DNA of 46,176 bases from Deltaproteobacteria bacterium. Its GTDB lineage: Bacteria; Myxococcota_A; UBA9042. A program made the translations under genes and the position numbers. The stretch is taken from contig JACKFC010000034.1 in assembly GCA_020632665.1 (NCBI GenBank), positions 1-46,176 on the forward strand. The letters are read 5' to 3'. The notes under the pieces were generated by a model that worked only from the letters and a program-made list of their open reading frames with translations, was not told the DNA's origin and searched no databases. Shown here one piece after another: positions 1 through 7,602 of the stretch. Numbering within the stretch: position 1 is the stretch's first letter; the number at the start of each line of letters is the position of its first letter.

Positions 1-971
1 CCATCGACGATCTGCTGCGCGCCGGCGAGCGCTGCTACGACGTGCTGCAACGCTGGAATCCCAACGCCGTGGTCGAACACGAAGCGATGTGCTCCGAGGC
101 CGGCGCCGACGCGCTCGCGGTCTTCACCGCCGCCAATATGACCGATGTGCGCGACGTCCTGCTGCTCGGCGGCAACGGCCCCGGTGTGGCGCCACCCGCC
201 GATAGCGAAGGCTGCACCGCGGTGCTGGTGACCGACGATCACAGCCGCGACGGCACGACGCTGGTCGGGCAGACCTGGGATCTCAACATCGGCGACCTCG
301 ACTACGTCATCGCCCTGCACCGAAGGCCGAAGGATCGCCCCGAGGCGTGGACCGTGACCGTCACCGGCGCACCGGCGCTGATGGGGATGAACGCCGCGGG
401 CGTGGCGATCGGCACGACCAATATCAAGACCTGGCGCAGCCGCCCCGGCGTCGGCTACCTCAACATCCTGCACCGGATGCTGGGCTGCAGCACACGCGCC
501 GAGGCCGCCAAGGTGGTCGAGACCGCGCCACGCTCGGGTGCCCACACCTATTGGGTCGCCGACGCCAAGGGCTTTGTCGAATACGAGGCGACGCCGTACA
601 GCGTGACCCGTCGCGACAGCGCCGAGGGCCCGCTCTGCCGCACCAACCACTGCCTCGACGACGCCAACCGCATCCTCGAAGGCGAAGCGCCCTCGCCCTC
701 CTCGTTCGCGCGGCTGACCCGGGTGAAGGATTGGCTCAGCCACCACAACCAGGACATCGAGACCCTGCAGCGCTTGTTCGCCGACCGCCGCGACGGCGTC
801 GACTCGATCAACCGCCTGCCGGAAGACGACCAGGGCACGGCGACCAACGCGGTGCTGATCGCCATCCCAGAGCGACTGGAGCTCTGGGCCTGCCGCGGCC
901 CGTCGAACCGTGGCGAGTGGGTGCAGCTGCCCTTCGCCTACGCCGGCGAGCGCGGGTCGATCGCCGAATGA
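1..971 (+). CDS. C45 peptidase / acyl-CoA:6-APA acyltransferase (AAT) family protein, 5' partial
   Basis: The reading frame is open from the first bases (Ile-Asp-Asp-Leu-Leu...), so the true start lies upstream; the GTG at 42 is only an internal candidate. About 322 residues are visible. The segment SEGCTAVLVTDD places a Cys (codon 213-215) where this Ntn-hydrolase family exposes its nucleophile after autocleavage, and it is followed by the expected GQTWDLN block and a later TNHCLDD block. Family members cleave or transfer acyl groups on amide bonds (penicillin acyltransferase, acid ceramidase relatives, many peptidases C45 of unknown substrate). The stop overlaps the next gene's start (ATGA), so the two are translationally coupled. 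The family call is firm; the substrate cannot be read from sequence. Confidence 0.85.
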   Translation, partial: IDDLLRAGERCYDVLQRWNPNAVVEHEAMCSEAGADALAVFTAANMTDVRDVLLLGGNGPGVAPPADSEGCTAVLVTDDHSRDGTTLVGQTWDLNIGDLDYVIALHRRPKDRPEAWTVTVTGAPALMGMNAAGVAIGTTNIKTWRSRPGVGYLNILHRMLGCSTRAEAAKVVETAPRSGAHTYWVADAKGFVEYEATPYSVTRRDSAEGPLCRTNHCLDDANRILEGEAPSPSSFARLTRVKDWLSHHNQDIETLQRLFADRRDGVDSINRLPEDDQGTATNAVLIAIPERLELWACRGPSNRGEWVQLPFAYAGERGSIAE

Positions 972-1576
972 GCCACGAGGTCCGCGTCGTCCTCTTCGAC
1001 GTGATGGACACCTTGGTCGCAGATCCTTTCTCTCGCGGCATCGAGGACTTCTTCGGCTGCCCGCGGAAGGAGCTGCTCCAGGGCCTGAATCCCGGGCAGT
1101 GGCCACGCTTCGAGCGCGCCGAGATCGACATGCCGACCTTCCTCGCGACGATGTTCCGCGACGGCCGCCCAGTCGACGCCGACGCGCTGCAAGCCTGGCT
1201 GCGGGCCCGCTACGCCTGGCTGCCCGGCACCGAGGCGCTGGTCCGCGCGTTGCACGGTGCCGGCGTGCCGTTGGGGGCGCTCTCGAACTACCCGATGTGG
1301 ATGGAGTGGCTCGACGCGGAGCTCGGCCTCTCGGAGCTGCTCGACCTCTCGCACGTGAGCTACCGCACCGGCGTCCGCAAGCCCGAACCGCAGGCCTATC
1401 TCGGCGCCTGCGAGCGGCTGGGGGTGCGCCCGGAGCAAGCGCTCTTCGTCGATGATCGGCAGGAGAACTGCGACGCGGCGCAAGCGCTCGGGCTGGCCAC
1501 ACACCGCTTCGACGGTGCCGAAGGTCTGGCGCAGACGCTGCGCCGGCACGGCCTGCTCGCGGTTGGCGTCGGCTAA
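968..1576 (+). CDS. HAD-superfamily hydrolase
   Basis: 202 residues, the usual size for a small HAD phosphatase. Motif I is FDVMDTL (Asp11 nucleophile, Asp14 acid/base), motif II is the Ser of LSNYP, motif III the Lys of RKPEPQAY and motif IV FVDDRQENC (Asp162/Asp163, Mg-binding). The cap between motifs I and II is short and helical, giving a HAD-IA-like layout. It probably removes phosphate from a small metabolite in the cytoplasm. The start ATG overlaps the stop of the acyltransferase gene, so both probably belong to one transcript. Its TAA overlaps by 4 bases the stop of the convergent lipoprotein gene. Substrate unknown. Confidence 0.88.
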   Translation: MSHEVRVVLFDVMDTLVADPFSRGIEDFFGCPRKELLQGLNPGQWPRFERAEIDMPTFLATMFRDGRPVDADALQAWLRARYAWLPGTEALVRALHGAGVPLGALSNYPMWMEWLDAELGLSELLDLSHVSYRTGVRKPEPQAYLGACERLGVRPEQALFVDDRQENCDAAQALGLATHRFDGAEGLAQTLRRHGLLAVGVG

Positions 1577-2874
1577 TCGACCACCGCGGTGATCTGCCCC
1601 TTCACGGTCTTGTAGCGCAGCGCGACGCTCATCGCGTCCGGCACGCCGTCCTTGTTCAGGTCGATATCGGGGTTCAAGAAGGCCTTGATGACGTTCTTCA
1701 CGGTCTGCTCGTCGAGGCCGATCTGTGCCCACGCGTCGGCCGGGATGGACGCGAGCGCCTTGTCGAAGTCGGCGACCGTCATCACGCCGCAGATGCGGCC
1801 GTCGCTGCTCGAGGTCCAGCCCGTGGCGCCGCTGACCGTGCCCTCGAGCCGGACGCCGCTCATCGTGAAGTCGAGCCCACCGACCACCGGCAGCACGATC
1901 GTCATCTTCTGCGCGATATCGCCGCCGCCGGCGAGCTGGCCGACGTCGCCGCTGACGTTGTCGATATGGACCGGCGAGACCAACGCCTGCGGCTTGCAGA
2001 TGCCGGTCGCGGCGCCGGCGAAGTTGTCGGCGGAGACGGTGTAGCTGCAATTCGCGTCCGGGCTGGTCGGCGAGCAACCCGAGCTCTGCGGCGCGAACTC
2101 GGCCAGGTAGGCGCCGACCTCGAAGTCCTTGCCCTTGCCGCCCGTGGCCGGGAAATCCCAGCCGTGGGCGACCAGCAGGAAGAGGAAGAGGCTGTCGTTG
2201 ATGCTCTTCTGCAGCTCGGTATTCGCCGCCGGATAGACTTTGAGCAGCTTGCCGAAGACGTTGTCGGGCTTGCCGTCCTGGTCGAGGTCGCAACCGTCGC
2301 TGCTCTCGGCAATCTGTAGCCAGCTCACCTTCTGCACGTCGCTGAACGCCACCGGCGGCTTGCACGAGGAGGCGGCGCAGACCCCCGCGGCGGTGTCGCA
2401 ATAGAGGCCGTTGGCGCAAGGTCCACCGCACGGAACCGGCTGCTTGACGCAGGTCCCGGCCTCACAGAGCTCGTCGGCGGCGCAGGGCTTGCCGCAGTAG
2501 AGTGGCTTGCCGGCGTCGTTGACCGCGATGTCGGCAGGGGCGTCCGTATCGGCGGCGGCGTCGGCGTCGGCAGGGGCGTCTGTGTCGGCGTCGGCGTCGG
2601 CGGCGGCGGCAGCGTCGGCGTCCGCGGCAGCGTCGGCGTCCGCGGCGGCGGCAGCGTCGGCGTCCGCGGCAGCGTCGGCGTCCGCGGCGGCGGCAGCGTC
2701 GGCGCCTACGTCGGCGGCGGCGTCCGTGTCGGCGGCGGCGCCCGTGTCGGCGGCGGCGGCGTCGACCGCGGCGGCGTCCTGGCTGCCACAGCCGGCGTGG
2801 ACCAGGGCGACGAGCGCGAAGAGGAGAGGCGCACGCGGCGACGTGGTGTGGGTTGGGAACGAGGGCGAGCGCAT
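1573..2874 (-). CDS. Lipoprotein with Asp/Ala-rich tandem-repeat linker and small Cys-rich module
   Basis: 433 residues. A signal peptide ends in a lipobox (LVHAGC), followed by roughly 100 residues made almost only of Asp, Ala and some Thr/Pro, then a Cys-rich stretch (CGKPCAADELCEAGTC and CGGPCANGLYC). The C-terminal globular part contains Asp-rich loops DLDQDGKPDN and DLNKDGVPDA that look like Ca-binding or thrombospondin-type-3-like loops. An excellent ribosome site (GGAGGT) precedes the ATG. It lies 21 bases downstream of the exported-protein gene on the same strand, so a two-gene operon is likely. This is an exported surface protein of unknown function; the C-terminal domain does not match a family I can name. 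Confidence 0.82.
   Translation of the reverse strand: MRSPSFPTHTTSPRAPLLFALVALVHAGCGSQDAAAVDAAAADTGAAADTDAAADVGADAAAAADADAAADADAAAAADADAAADADAAAAADADADTDAPADADAAADTDAPADIAVNDAGKPLYCGKPCAADELCEAGTCVKQPVPCGGPCANGLYCDTAAGVCAASSCKPPVAFSDVQKVSWLQIAESSDGCDLDQDGKPDNVFGKLLKVYPAANTELQKSINDSLFLFLLVAHGWDFPATGGKGKDFEVGAYLAEFAPQSSGCSPTSPDANCSYTVSADNFAGAATGICKPQALVSPVHIDNVSGDVGQLAGGGDIAQKMTIVLPVVGGLDFTMSGVRLEGTVSGATGWTSSSDGRICGVMTVADFDKALASIPADAWAQIGLDEQTVKNVIKAFLNPDIDLNKDGVPDAMSVALRYKTVKGQITAVVD
2600..2706. repeat. 42-bp tandem repeat in the Asp/Ala linker
   Basis: Two perfect 42-bp copies (2600-2641, 2642-2683) and a partial third (2684-about 2705) lie inside the lipoprotein gene and encode the 14-residue Ala/Asp linker unit. 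The identity at DNA level, in phase with the codons, indicates recent expansion by slippage or unequal recombination rather than only compositional bias. Confidence 0.85.
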
Positions 2875-2895
2875 GGAGACCTCCGCGGCACGACC

Positions 2896-3951
2896 TCAGT
2901 AGATGACGATGCCGGCGCGGATTTCAAGGCGGTGCAGGCTCGGCGGAGAGATATGGGTATCGGCGGTGAAGATGGGATCCCAGGCGTAGACGCCCTCGAC
3001 CACCAACCAGCCGAAGAGCTGCAAGCCGAGGCGCCCCTGCACCGGGAACGTATCGTAGAAGCCGAGCGCATTGCTGATGGTGCAGCGGACGGCGTCGTCG
3101 GCCTCGGCGAGCTTGGAGAGGTCGAGGTTGCAGGGGTCGGGGGTGCCGAGTTGGTCGCGCACCGGGCCGTTGGCGCGCAGGGTGCCGATGCCGAAGCCCG
3201 CGCCGATCGACGCATGTGCCGAGATCCAGGGCCGCACGGCGAAGCGGAGGTGGGCGTTGAGGTGCAGCCGGAAGCCGAAGAGGTCGACCGGAACCTCGAC
3301 CCCGCTGGTCGCCTCGCTGACCGTGCCCTTGCCGCGCAGGCCGTCGAGGCCGATGCCGAGGTAGAGCAGCAGCCGGTTGTCGACGTAGGGATCGGCGCGG
3401 AAGGCCCACAGCGACTCGCCGCCGATGCTGCGGGTCTGCAGCGACCAGGCGAGGTCGAAGCCGTCGAGGCGCGATTCCGCCGACGCGCTGCCCAGGCTGA
3501 GCACGCCGATCAGGTGGCCGTGCCGCATGCCGGAGATATCGCTGTTGCCGTAGACCATCAGCACCGTGTAGCGCGGCGGAAGGGCGATGCGACTGATGGC
3601 GTCGAGGAATTCCGAGACGACGTCCTCGCTGCGGTCACCGCCGGCCCAGCGCCGGTAGATGTAGGTCCGCGCGGCCGAGAGAAACGCGTCGACCGAGCGG
3701 TCGGACATCGCGCGGATGAAGTCGCGGGAGTCCAACTCGTTCGGCCGCCCGTCGGCCCGGGCCAGGTCGACGAGCCAGCGGTCGACGTCGTTGTAGCGGT
3801 CGCGCTGCGCCGTCATGCTGTGGAGGAAGACGCGATAGGGCTCACGGCCAGCGACGCGGCCACCGTCGCCGGCGAGCGGCCGCGGTTGGGCGACGGCGGT
3901 CGAGGCCACGACGACGCAGCACAACGCGATCGCGGATGCGGACAGGCGCAC
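2896..3951 (-). CDS. Exported protein of unknown function, possible outer-membrane or periplasmic protein
   Basis: 351 residues from a GTG at 3951, chosen because a run of G (AGGGGGG) lies just upstream and a clean signal peptide follows (RLSASAIALCCVVVASTAVAQ, cleavage near AVA-Q). The first half is helical and charged; the second half (from about residue 140) alternates hydrophobic and polar residues with many aromatic residues and ends in GIVIY, as in small outer-membrane barrels. I cannot assign a family. It is divergent from the CofD-like gene and 21 bases upstream of the Asp/Ala-linker lipoprotein, with which it is probably co-transcribed. The minus frame stays open further upstream, but base use there does not support coding. 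Confidence 0.7.
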   Translation of the reverse strand: MRLSASAIALCCVVVASTAVAQPRPLAGDGGRVAGREPYRVFLHSMTAQRDRYNDVDRWLVDLARADGRPNELDSRDFIRAMSDRSVDAFLSAARTYIYRRWAGGDRSEDVVSEFLDAISRIALPPRYTVLMVYGNSDISGMRHGHLIGVLSLGSASAESRLDGFDLAWSLQTRSIGGESLWAFRADPYVDNRLLLYLGIGLDGLRGKGTVSEATSGVEVPVDLFGFRLHLNAHLRFAVRPWISAHASIGAGFGIGTLRANGPVRDQLGTPDPCNLDLSKLAEADDAVRCTISNALGFYDTFPVQGRLGLQLFGWLVVEGVYAWDPIFTADTHISPPSLHRLEIRAGIVIY

Positions 3952-4074
3952 GGCGTCCCCCCTTTCGTGGTCGCTGCCACGATGTGCAAGCCGGTAACGC
4001 AAGGCTAGGGGGGAGCACGGCCGCGCGGCAAGAAGATTCTCCAGCCTTGCGCAACGCGGGGCGACGGTCGCATG

Positions 4075-4095
4075 ATCGCGGGCCGACCCCGCGAT
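4075..4095. promoter_or_regulatory. Palindrome upstream of the CofD-like gene
   Basis: ATCGCGGG (4075-4082) and CCCGCGAT (4088-4095) form an 8-bp perfect inverted repeat with a 5-base centre, in the roughly 180-base region between the divergent exported-protein and CofD-like genes. It could be an operator or an mRNA hairpin in the leader. It lies just after an in-frame ATG at 4072, whose use as the start it disfavours. No function can be shown from sequence alone. Confidence 0.35.
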
Positions 4096-4131
4096 GATCG
4101 CAGCGACGCGCTCTGGACACCAATACCTCGT

Positions 4132-5298
4132 ATGCCCGCCACGACCGCCGCTCCCGTTGACGCCATCGCCAGCACGCGCCCCCGCGCGGCGCTGGGCCAC
4201 GATCCGGTGCAGCTCTGCTTCCTCAGCGGCGGCACGGCGCTGCGCGATACGGTCGGCGTGCTCGCCGACCTCGGCGTCCGCAGCGGCCATATCCTGGCGC
4301 CCTTCGACAGCGGCGGCAGCTCCGGGACGCTGCGCGACAGCTTCGGTGGCCCCGCGATCGGCGACGTCCGCAACCGCCTGCTCTCGCTCTGCCGCGGCAC
4401 GCACCGTGCCGCCGTGCTGGCGACGTTGGGGCGACGGCTCGACGCCGAGATCGACGCCACCGAGGCGCGCGCCGAGCTCCGCGCGCTGGCCGACGCCGCC
4501 GAGCAGGGCGGGCTCTCGCTGCCCGAGGCGATCGCGCTGCCGCTCGGTCGGGCGCTCCGCCACTTCCTCACCGTCGAGGCCGGCTGTGCCGTACCTTTCG
4601 CCTACGGTCGCGCGTCGGTCGGCAACCTCGCCCTGGTCGGCGAGCAGATGGCGCTCGGCGAGGCGATCGACCGCACGATCGCGCGCTGGGCCGAACGGCT
4701 CGAGGTCGACGCGGCGCTGACGCTCTCATCGACCGACGATGTCCACCTCGCCGCGACGCTGGCCGACGGCACGATCGTCTTGGGCCAAGCGGGCTTCACC
4801 AGCAAGCACGGCGAGGCCAACTGTGCCGGCGTGCGCGACGTCGCGGTGGTCGACGGCGCGGGCAACGCGGCCACGGCGGAGGCCAACCCCACCGCGCTCG
4901 GCCTGATCCGCAGCGCCGGGCGGATCTGCCTGCCGATCGGCTCGCTCTGGTCCAGCGTCCTCGGCCAGCTGCTGCCGCGCGGCATGGGCCGGGCGCTGGT
5001 CGAGACCGACGCGCGTCGCATCTACGTGCCGAACCCGGATTGGGACGCCGAGCAGGGCCGACGTTCGGTGGCCGACGTCGCCGTGACGATCGCCGAATTG
5101 TGCAGCCGAGACCTCGGTCGCGCCTGCGCGCCGGCCGAATGCCTCGACGTCGTCTTGCTATCGGCGGACGGCGCGTATCCGAGCGGGGTCGACCTCGAGC
5201 GTTTGCTGGCCTACGGTCTGCACGTCGTGCGCGCGCCGTTGGGCACCGCTCGCCGGATGGAAGGCGAGGCCCTGGCCCACGCGTTGCTGCACGCCTAG
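4132..5298 (+). CDS. CofD/YvcK-family protein (CofD-like, 'GAK'-type motif)
   Basis: 388 residues. The N-terminal nucleotide/phospholactate-binding signature is present: FLSGGTALRDTVGVLADLG, then PFDSGGSSGTLRDSFGG and GDVRNRLLSLC. CofD transfers phospholactate in F420 synthesis, while YvcK-type relatives act in carbon-metabolism and cell-envelope control. The FDSGGSS form, rather than the DDGGSSG of classic YvcK, is what I recall for CofD-like proteins of the 'GAK' group, but I see no GAK partner ATP-grasp next to it. An ATG at 4072 in the same frame is possible; I preferred 4132 because codons 4072-4131 lack the strong G/C third-position bias seen after 4132. The glutamate-synthase-like gene follows 40 bases downstream. 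Confidence 0.82.
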   Translation: MPATTAAPVDAIASTRPRAALGHDPVQLCFLSGGTALRDTVGVLADLGVRSGHILAPFDSGGSSGTLRDSFGGPAIGDVRNRLLSLCRGTHRAAVLATLGRRLDAEIDATEARAELRALADAAEQGGLSLPEAIALPLGRALRHFLTVEAGCAVPFAYGRASVGNLALVGEQMALGEAIDRTIARWAERLEVDAALTLSSTDDVHLAATLADGTIVLGQAGFTSKHGEANCAGVRDVAVVDGAGNAATAEANPTALGLIRSAGRICLPIGSLWSSVLGQLLPRGMGRALVETDARRIYVPNPDWDAEQGRRSVADVAVTIAELCSRDLGRACAPAECLDVVLLSADGAYPSGVDLERLLAYGLHVVRAPLGTARRMEGEALAHALLHA

Positions 5299-5323
5299 CC
5301 CGCGACGTCGAAGCCGCGCGGGC
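5298..5323 (+). other. Hairpin between the CofD-like and glutamate-synthase-like genes
   Basis: GCCCGCG (5298-5304) pairs with CGCGGGC (5317-5323), a 7-bp GC stem starting at the last base of the CofD-like stop codon. There is no T-run after it, so it is not a canonical intrinsic terminator. It may protect the mRNA end or be fortuitous at this base composition. Confidence 0.25.
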
Positions 5324-5338
5324 GCGTGAGGTGCGCCG

Positions 5339-7006
5339 ATGCCGCAAATCGCCTTCTTGCTGATCTCCGCCGTGTTCTTCGCCCTGGTGGGCGCGACCAG
5401 CATGGATCACCCCGGTGTGCTCTGGTCGCTCGTGCTGCTGGTGCCGCTCTTCCTGCTCGGGCTGTGGGACATGGTGCAGACCCGGCACGCGATCCTGCGC
5501 AACTTCCCGGTCATCGGCCACGGCCGCTACATCCTCGAGGTCATCCGGCCCGAGATCGTCCAATATTTCATCGAGCAGAACCACGACGGCCGACCGCTGG
5601 ATCGCGAGCAGCGCAGCGTCATCTACCAACGCGCCAAGCGGCAGCTCGACACCCTGCCCTTCGGCACCCAGCGCGACGTCTACGACGTCGGCTACGAGTG
5701 GATGGATCACTCGCTCGAGGCCTGGCACATCGACGCCCACGCGCTGCCACGGATCCGCATCGGCGGGCCGGCGTGCACGCAGCCCTACGACGCCTCGCTG
5801 CTCAATATCTCGGCGATGAGCTACGGCTCGCTCTCGAAGAACGCGGTGCTCGCGCTCAACGAGGGCGCCAAGCTCGGCGGATTCTTCCACAACACCGGCG
5901 AGGGCGGCCTCTCGCCCTACCACCTCACGCCCGGCGGCGACCTCTGCTGGCAGATCGGCACCGGCTACTTCGGCTGTCGCGCCGCGGACGGCGGCTTCGA
6001 GCCCTCGCTCTTCGCCGAGAAGATGGCGCTGCCGCAAGTGAAGCTCTGCGAGATCAAGCTCTCGCAAGGCGCCAAGCCGGGCCACGGCGGCATCCTGCCG
6101 GCGAAGAAGGTCACCGAGGAGATCAGCCGCATCCGCCACGTCCCGATGGGCCAGGACGTGCTCTCCCCGCCGACGCACAAGGCGTTCTCGACCCCGCTCG
6201 AGCTCTGCGCCTTCATCGCCCAATGCCGCGAGCTGGCCGCGGGCAAGCCGATTGGCTTCAAGCTGGCGATCGGGCGCCGGCACGAATTCCTCGCCATCTG
6301 CAAGGCGATGTTGGAGACCGGCGTCACGCCCGACTTCATCACCGTCGACGGCGGCGAGGGCGGCACCGGCGCGGCGCCGTTGGAGTTCAGCAACGCCGTC
6401 GGCGCGCCGCTCACCGACGCGCTGATCTTCGTCCACAACGCGCTGGTCGGCTGCGGCCTGCGGGATCGGCTCGCGATCATCGCCGCCGGCAAGATCACCA
6501 CCGGCTTCGACATGGTGCGGCGGCTCGCGATCGGCGCCGACCTCTGCTACTCGGCGCGCGGCATGATGGTCGCGCTGGGCTGCATCCAGGCCCTGCGCTG
6601 CAACAACAACCACTGCCCGACCGGCGTCGCGACCCAGGATCCGGCGCTGATCCGCGGCCTGGTGGTCGAGGACAAGGCGCCGCGGGTGACGAATTTCCAG
6701 CGCGAGACGGTCGAATCCCTGGTCGAGCTCCTCGCCGCCGCCGGCCTCTCCCACCCCGACGAGCTCCGCCCCGACCACGTCCATCGCCGGGTCAGCCCGA
6801 CCGAGGTGCGTCACTACGGCGAGCTCTACGACTTCCTCGACAGCGACGTACTGGTCCAGGGCGCCGCCGAGGGCGAGTGGAAGACGCTCTGGTCGATGGC
6901 GCAGAGCAGCAGCTTCGCGCCGACCCACCCGGCCACCGGGCTGCGCAAGGCGTCGGCCGCCGGCTACCGGCGCAGCTCGCCGGCCAGCGCGTCGATGACG
7001 GCGTAG
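5339..7006 (+). CDS. FMN-binding glutamate synthase family protein, membrane-anchored
   Basis: 555 residues. Two hydrophobic segments at about 4-22 and 28-46 precede a domain like the FMN half of glutamate synthase large subunit. Clear signatures are MSYGSLSKNAVLALNEGAK, NTGEGGLSPYH, SQGAKPGHGGILPAKK, TVDGGEGGTGAAP and a [3Fe-4S]-type spacing C415-x5-C421-x4-C426 followed by PTGVATQ. The glutaminase domain and GXGXG domain of GltB are absent, so it is not a complete GOGAT. Members of this stand-alone group have no settled substrate. A GAGGT ribosome site lies upstream. The last 43 bases overlap the 3' end of the convergent DUF218 gene. Confidence 0.9.
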   Translation: MPQIAFLLISAVFFALVGATSMDHPGVLWSLVLLVPLFLLGLWDMVQTRHAILRNFPVIGHGRYILEVIRPEIVQYFIEQNHDGRPLDREQRSVIYQRAKRQLDTLPFGTQRDVYDVGYEWMDHSLEAWHIDAHALPRIRIGGPACTQPYDASLLNISAMSYGSLSKNAVLALNEGAKLGGFFHNTGEGGLSPYHLTPGGDLCWQIGTGYFGCRAADGGFEPSLFAEKMALPQVKLCEIKLSQGAKPGHGGILPAKKVTEEISRIRHVPMGQDVLSPPTHKAFSTPLELCAFIAQCRELAAGKPIGFKLAIGRRHEFLAICKAMLETGVTPDFITVDGGEGGTGAAPLEFSNAVGAPLTDALIFVHNALVGCGLRDRLAIIAAGKITTGFDMVRRLAIGADLCYSARGMMVALGCIQALRCNNNHCPTGVATQDPALIRGLVVEDKAPRVTNFQRETVESLVELLAAAGLSHPDELRPDHVHRRVSPTEVRHYGELYDFLDSDVLVQGAAEGEWKTLWSMAQSSSFAPTHPATGLRKASAAGYRRSSPASASMTA

Positions 7007-7602
7007 AGCGCTCCGGCGGCTTCGTAGAGGCTCTCGCGCATCGAATCCTCGGCGTCCGGTCCGTCGGCGACCAGGCAGCGCGCCGGCAGGCCGGCGACGT
7101 CGGCCAGGAAGAGCGTCCGTTCGGCGTGGCCGCGCTGGGTGACGAAGCAGATCGGCGCATCCTCCGGCACCCCGGCCGGACGTTCGCCGCGCAGCGAGCG
7201 CACGCTGTCGATCGTCTTGCGCACCGGTGCGGCGACGCGGATCCGTCCCGGCGGCACCCCGGCGGTGATCAAGCCACGCCGCATCACGCCGACCTCGTCC
7301 CAGCGATGCGCGCCGTGGTCGCCGCTGAGCAAGATCGTGCGCACCGTCCCGGCGGCGAAGGCCGCGGCGGCGGCGTCGATCCGGGCTTGTAGCGCCCGCC
7401 CCGCGGTCCCGTCGGGCCGCACGCGCGCGCCGAGCAGGACCAGCACCGTGTCGTCGGGCAACGCGAAGGGCGAGACGTGCAGCCGGCCCATCGCCCGCGC
7501 CGCCATCGCCGCGCGCGCCAGCATCGCCGCGCCGAAAACGCCAGTCGGGCCGGCCAGCGCCGTCAGACCGGCGGTGGCGAGCCATCGCCTGGGTCGCTTC
7601 AT
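6964..7602 (-). CDS. DUF218 (YdcF/SanA-like) protein
   Basis: 212 residues. An N-terminal hydrophobic segment (about residues 8-34) acts as signal anchor. It is followed by VLVLLGARV, an Arg/Ala-rich helix, TILLSGDHG and FVTQRGHAERTLFLA, the pattern of the DUF218 Rossmann-like fold. SanA/YdcF relatives are linked to envelope integrity and vancomycin sensitivity in enterobacteria; the reaction is unknown. The ATG overlaps the TGA of the upstream cytochrome lipoprotein gene, so they are translationally coupled. The 3' end runs 43 bases into the end of the convergent glutamate-synthase-like gene. Confidence 0.85.
   Translation of the reverse strand: MKRPRRWLATAGLTALAGPTGVFGAAMLARAAMAARAMGRLHVSPFALPDDTVLVLLGARVRPDGTAGRALQARIDAAAAAFAAGTVRTILLSGDHGAHRWDEVGVMRRGLITAGVPPGRIRVAAPVRKTIDSVRSLRGERPAGVPEDAPICFVTQRGHAERTLFLADVAGLPARCLVADGPDAEDSMRESLYEAAGALYAVIDALAGELRR

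Noticed and set aside
2600..2706. Possible CRISPR-like repeats in the linkers
   Set aside because: The repeats are directly adjacent with no unique spacers and keep the reading frame, so they are coding minisatellites.
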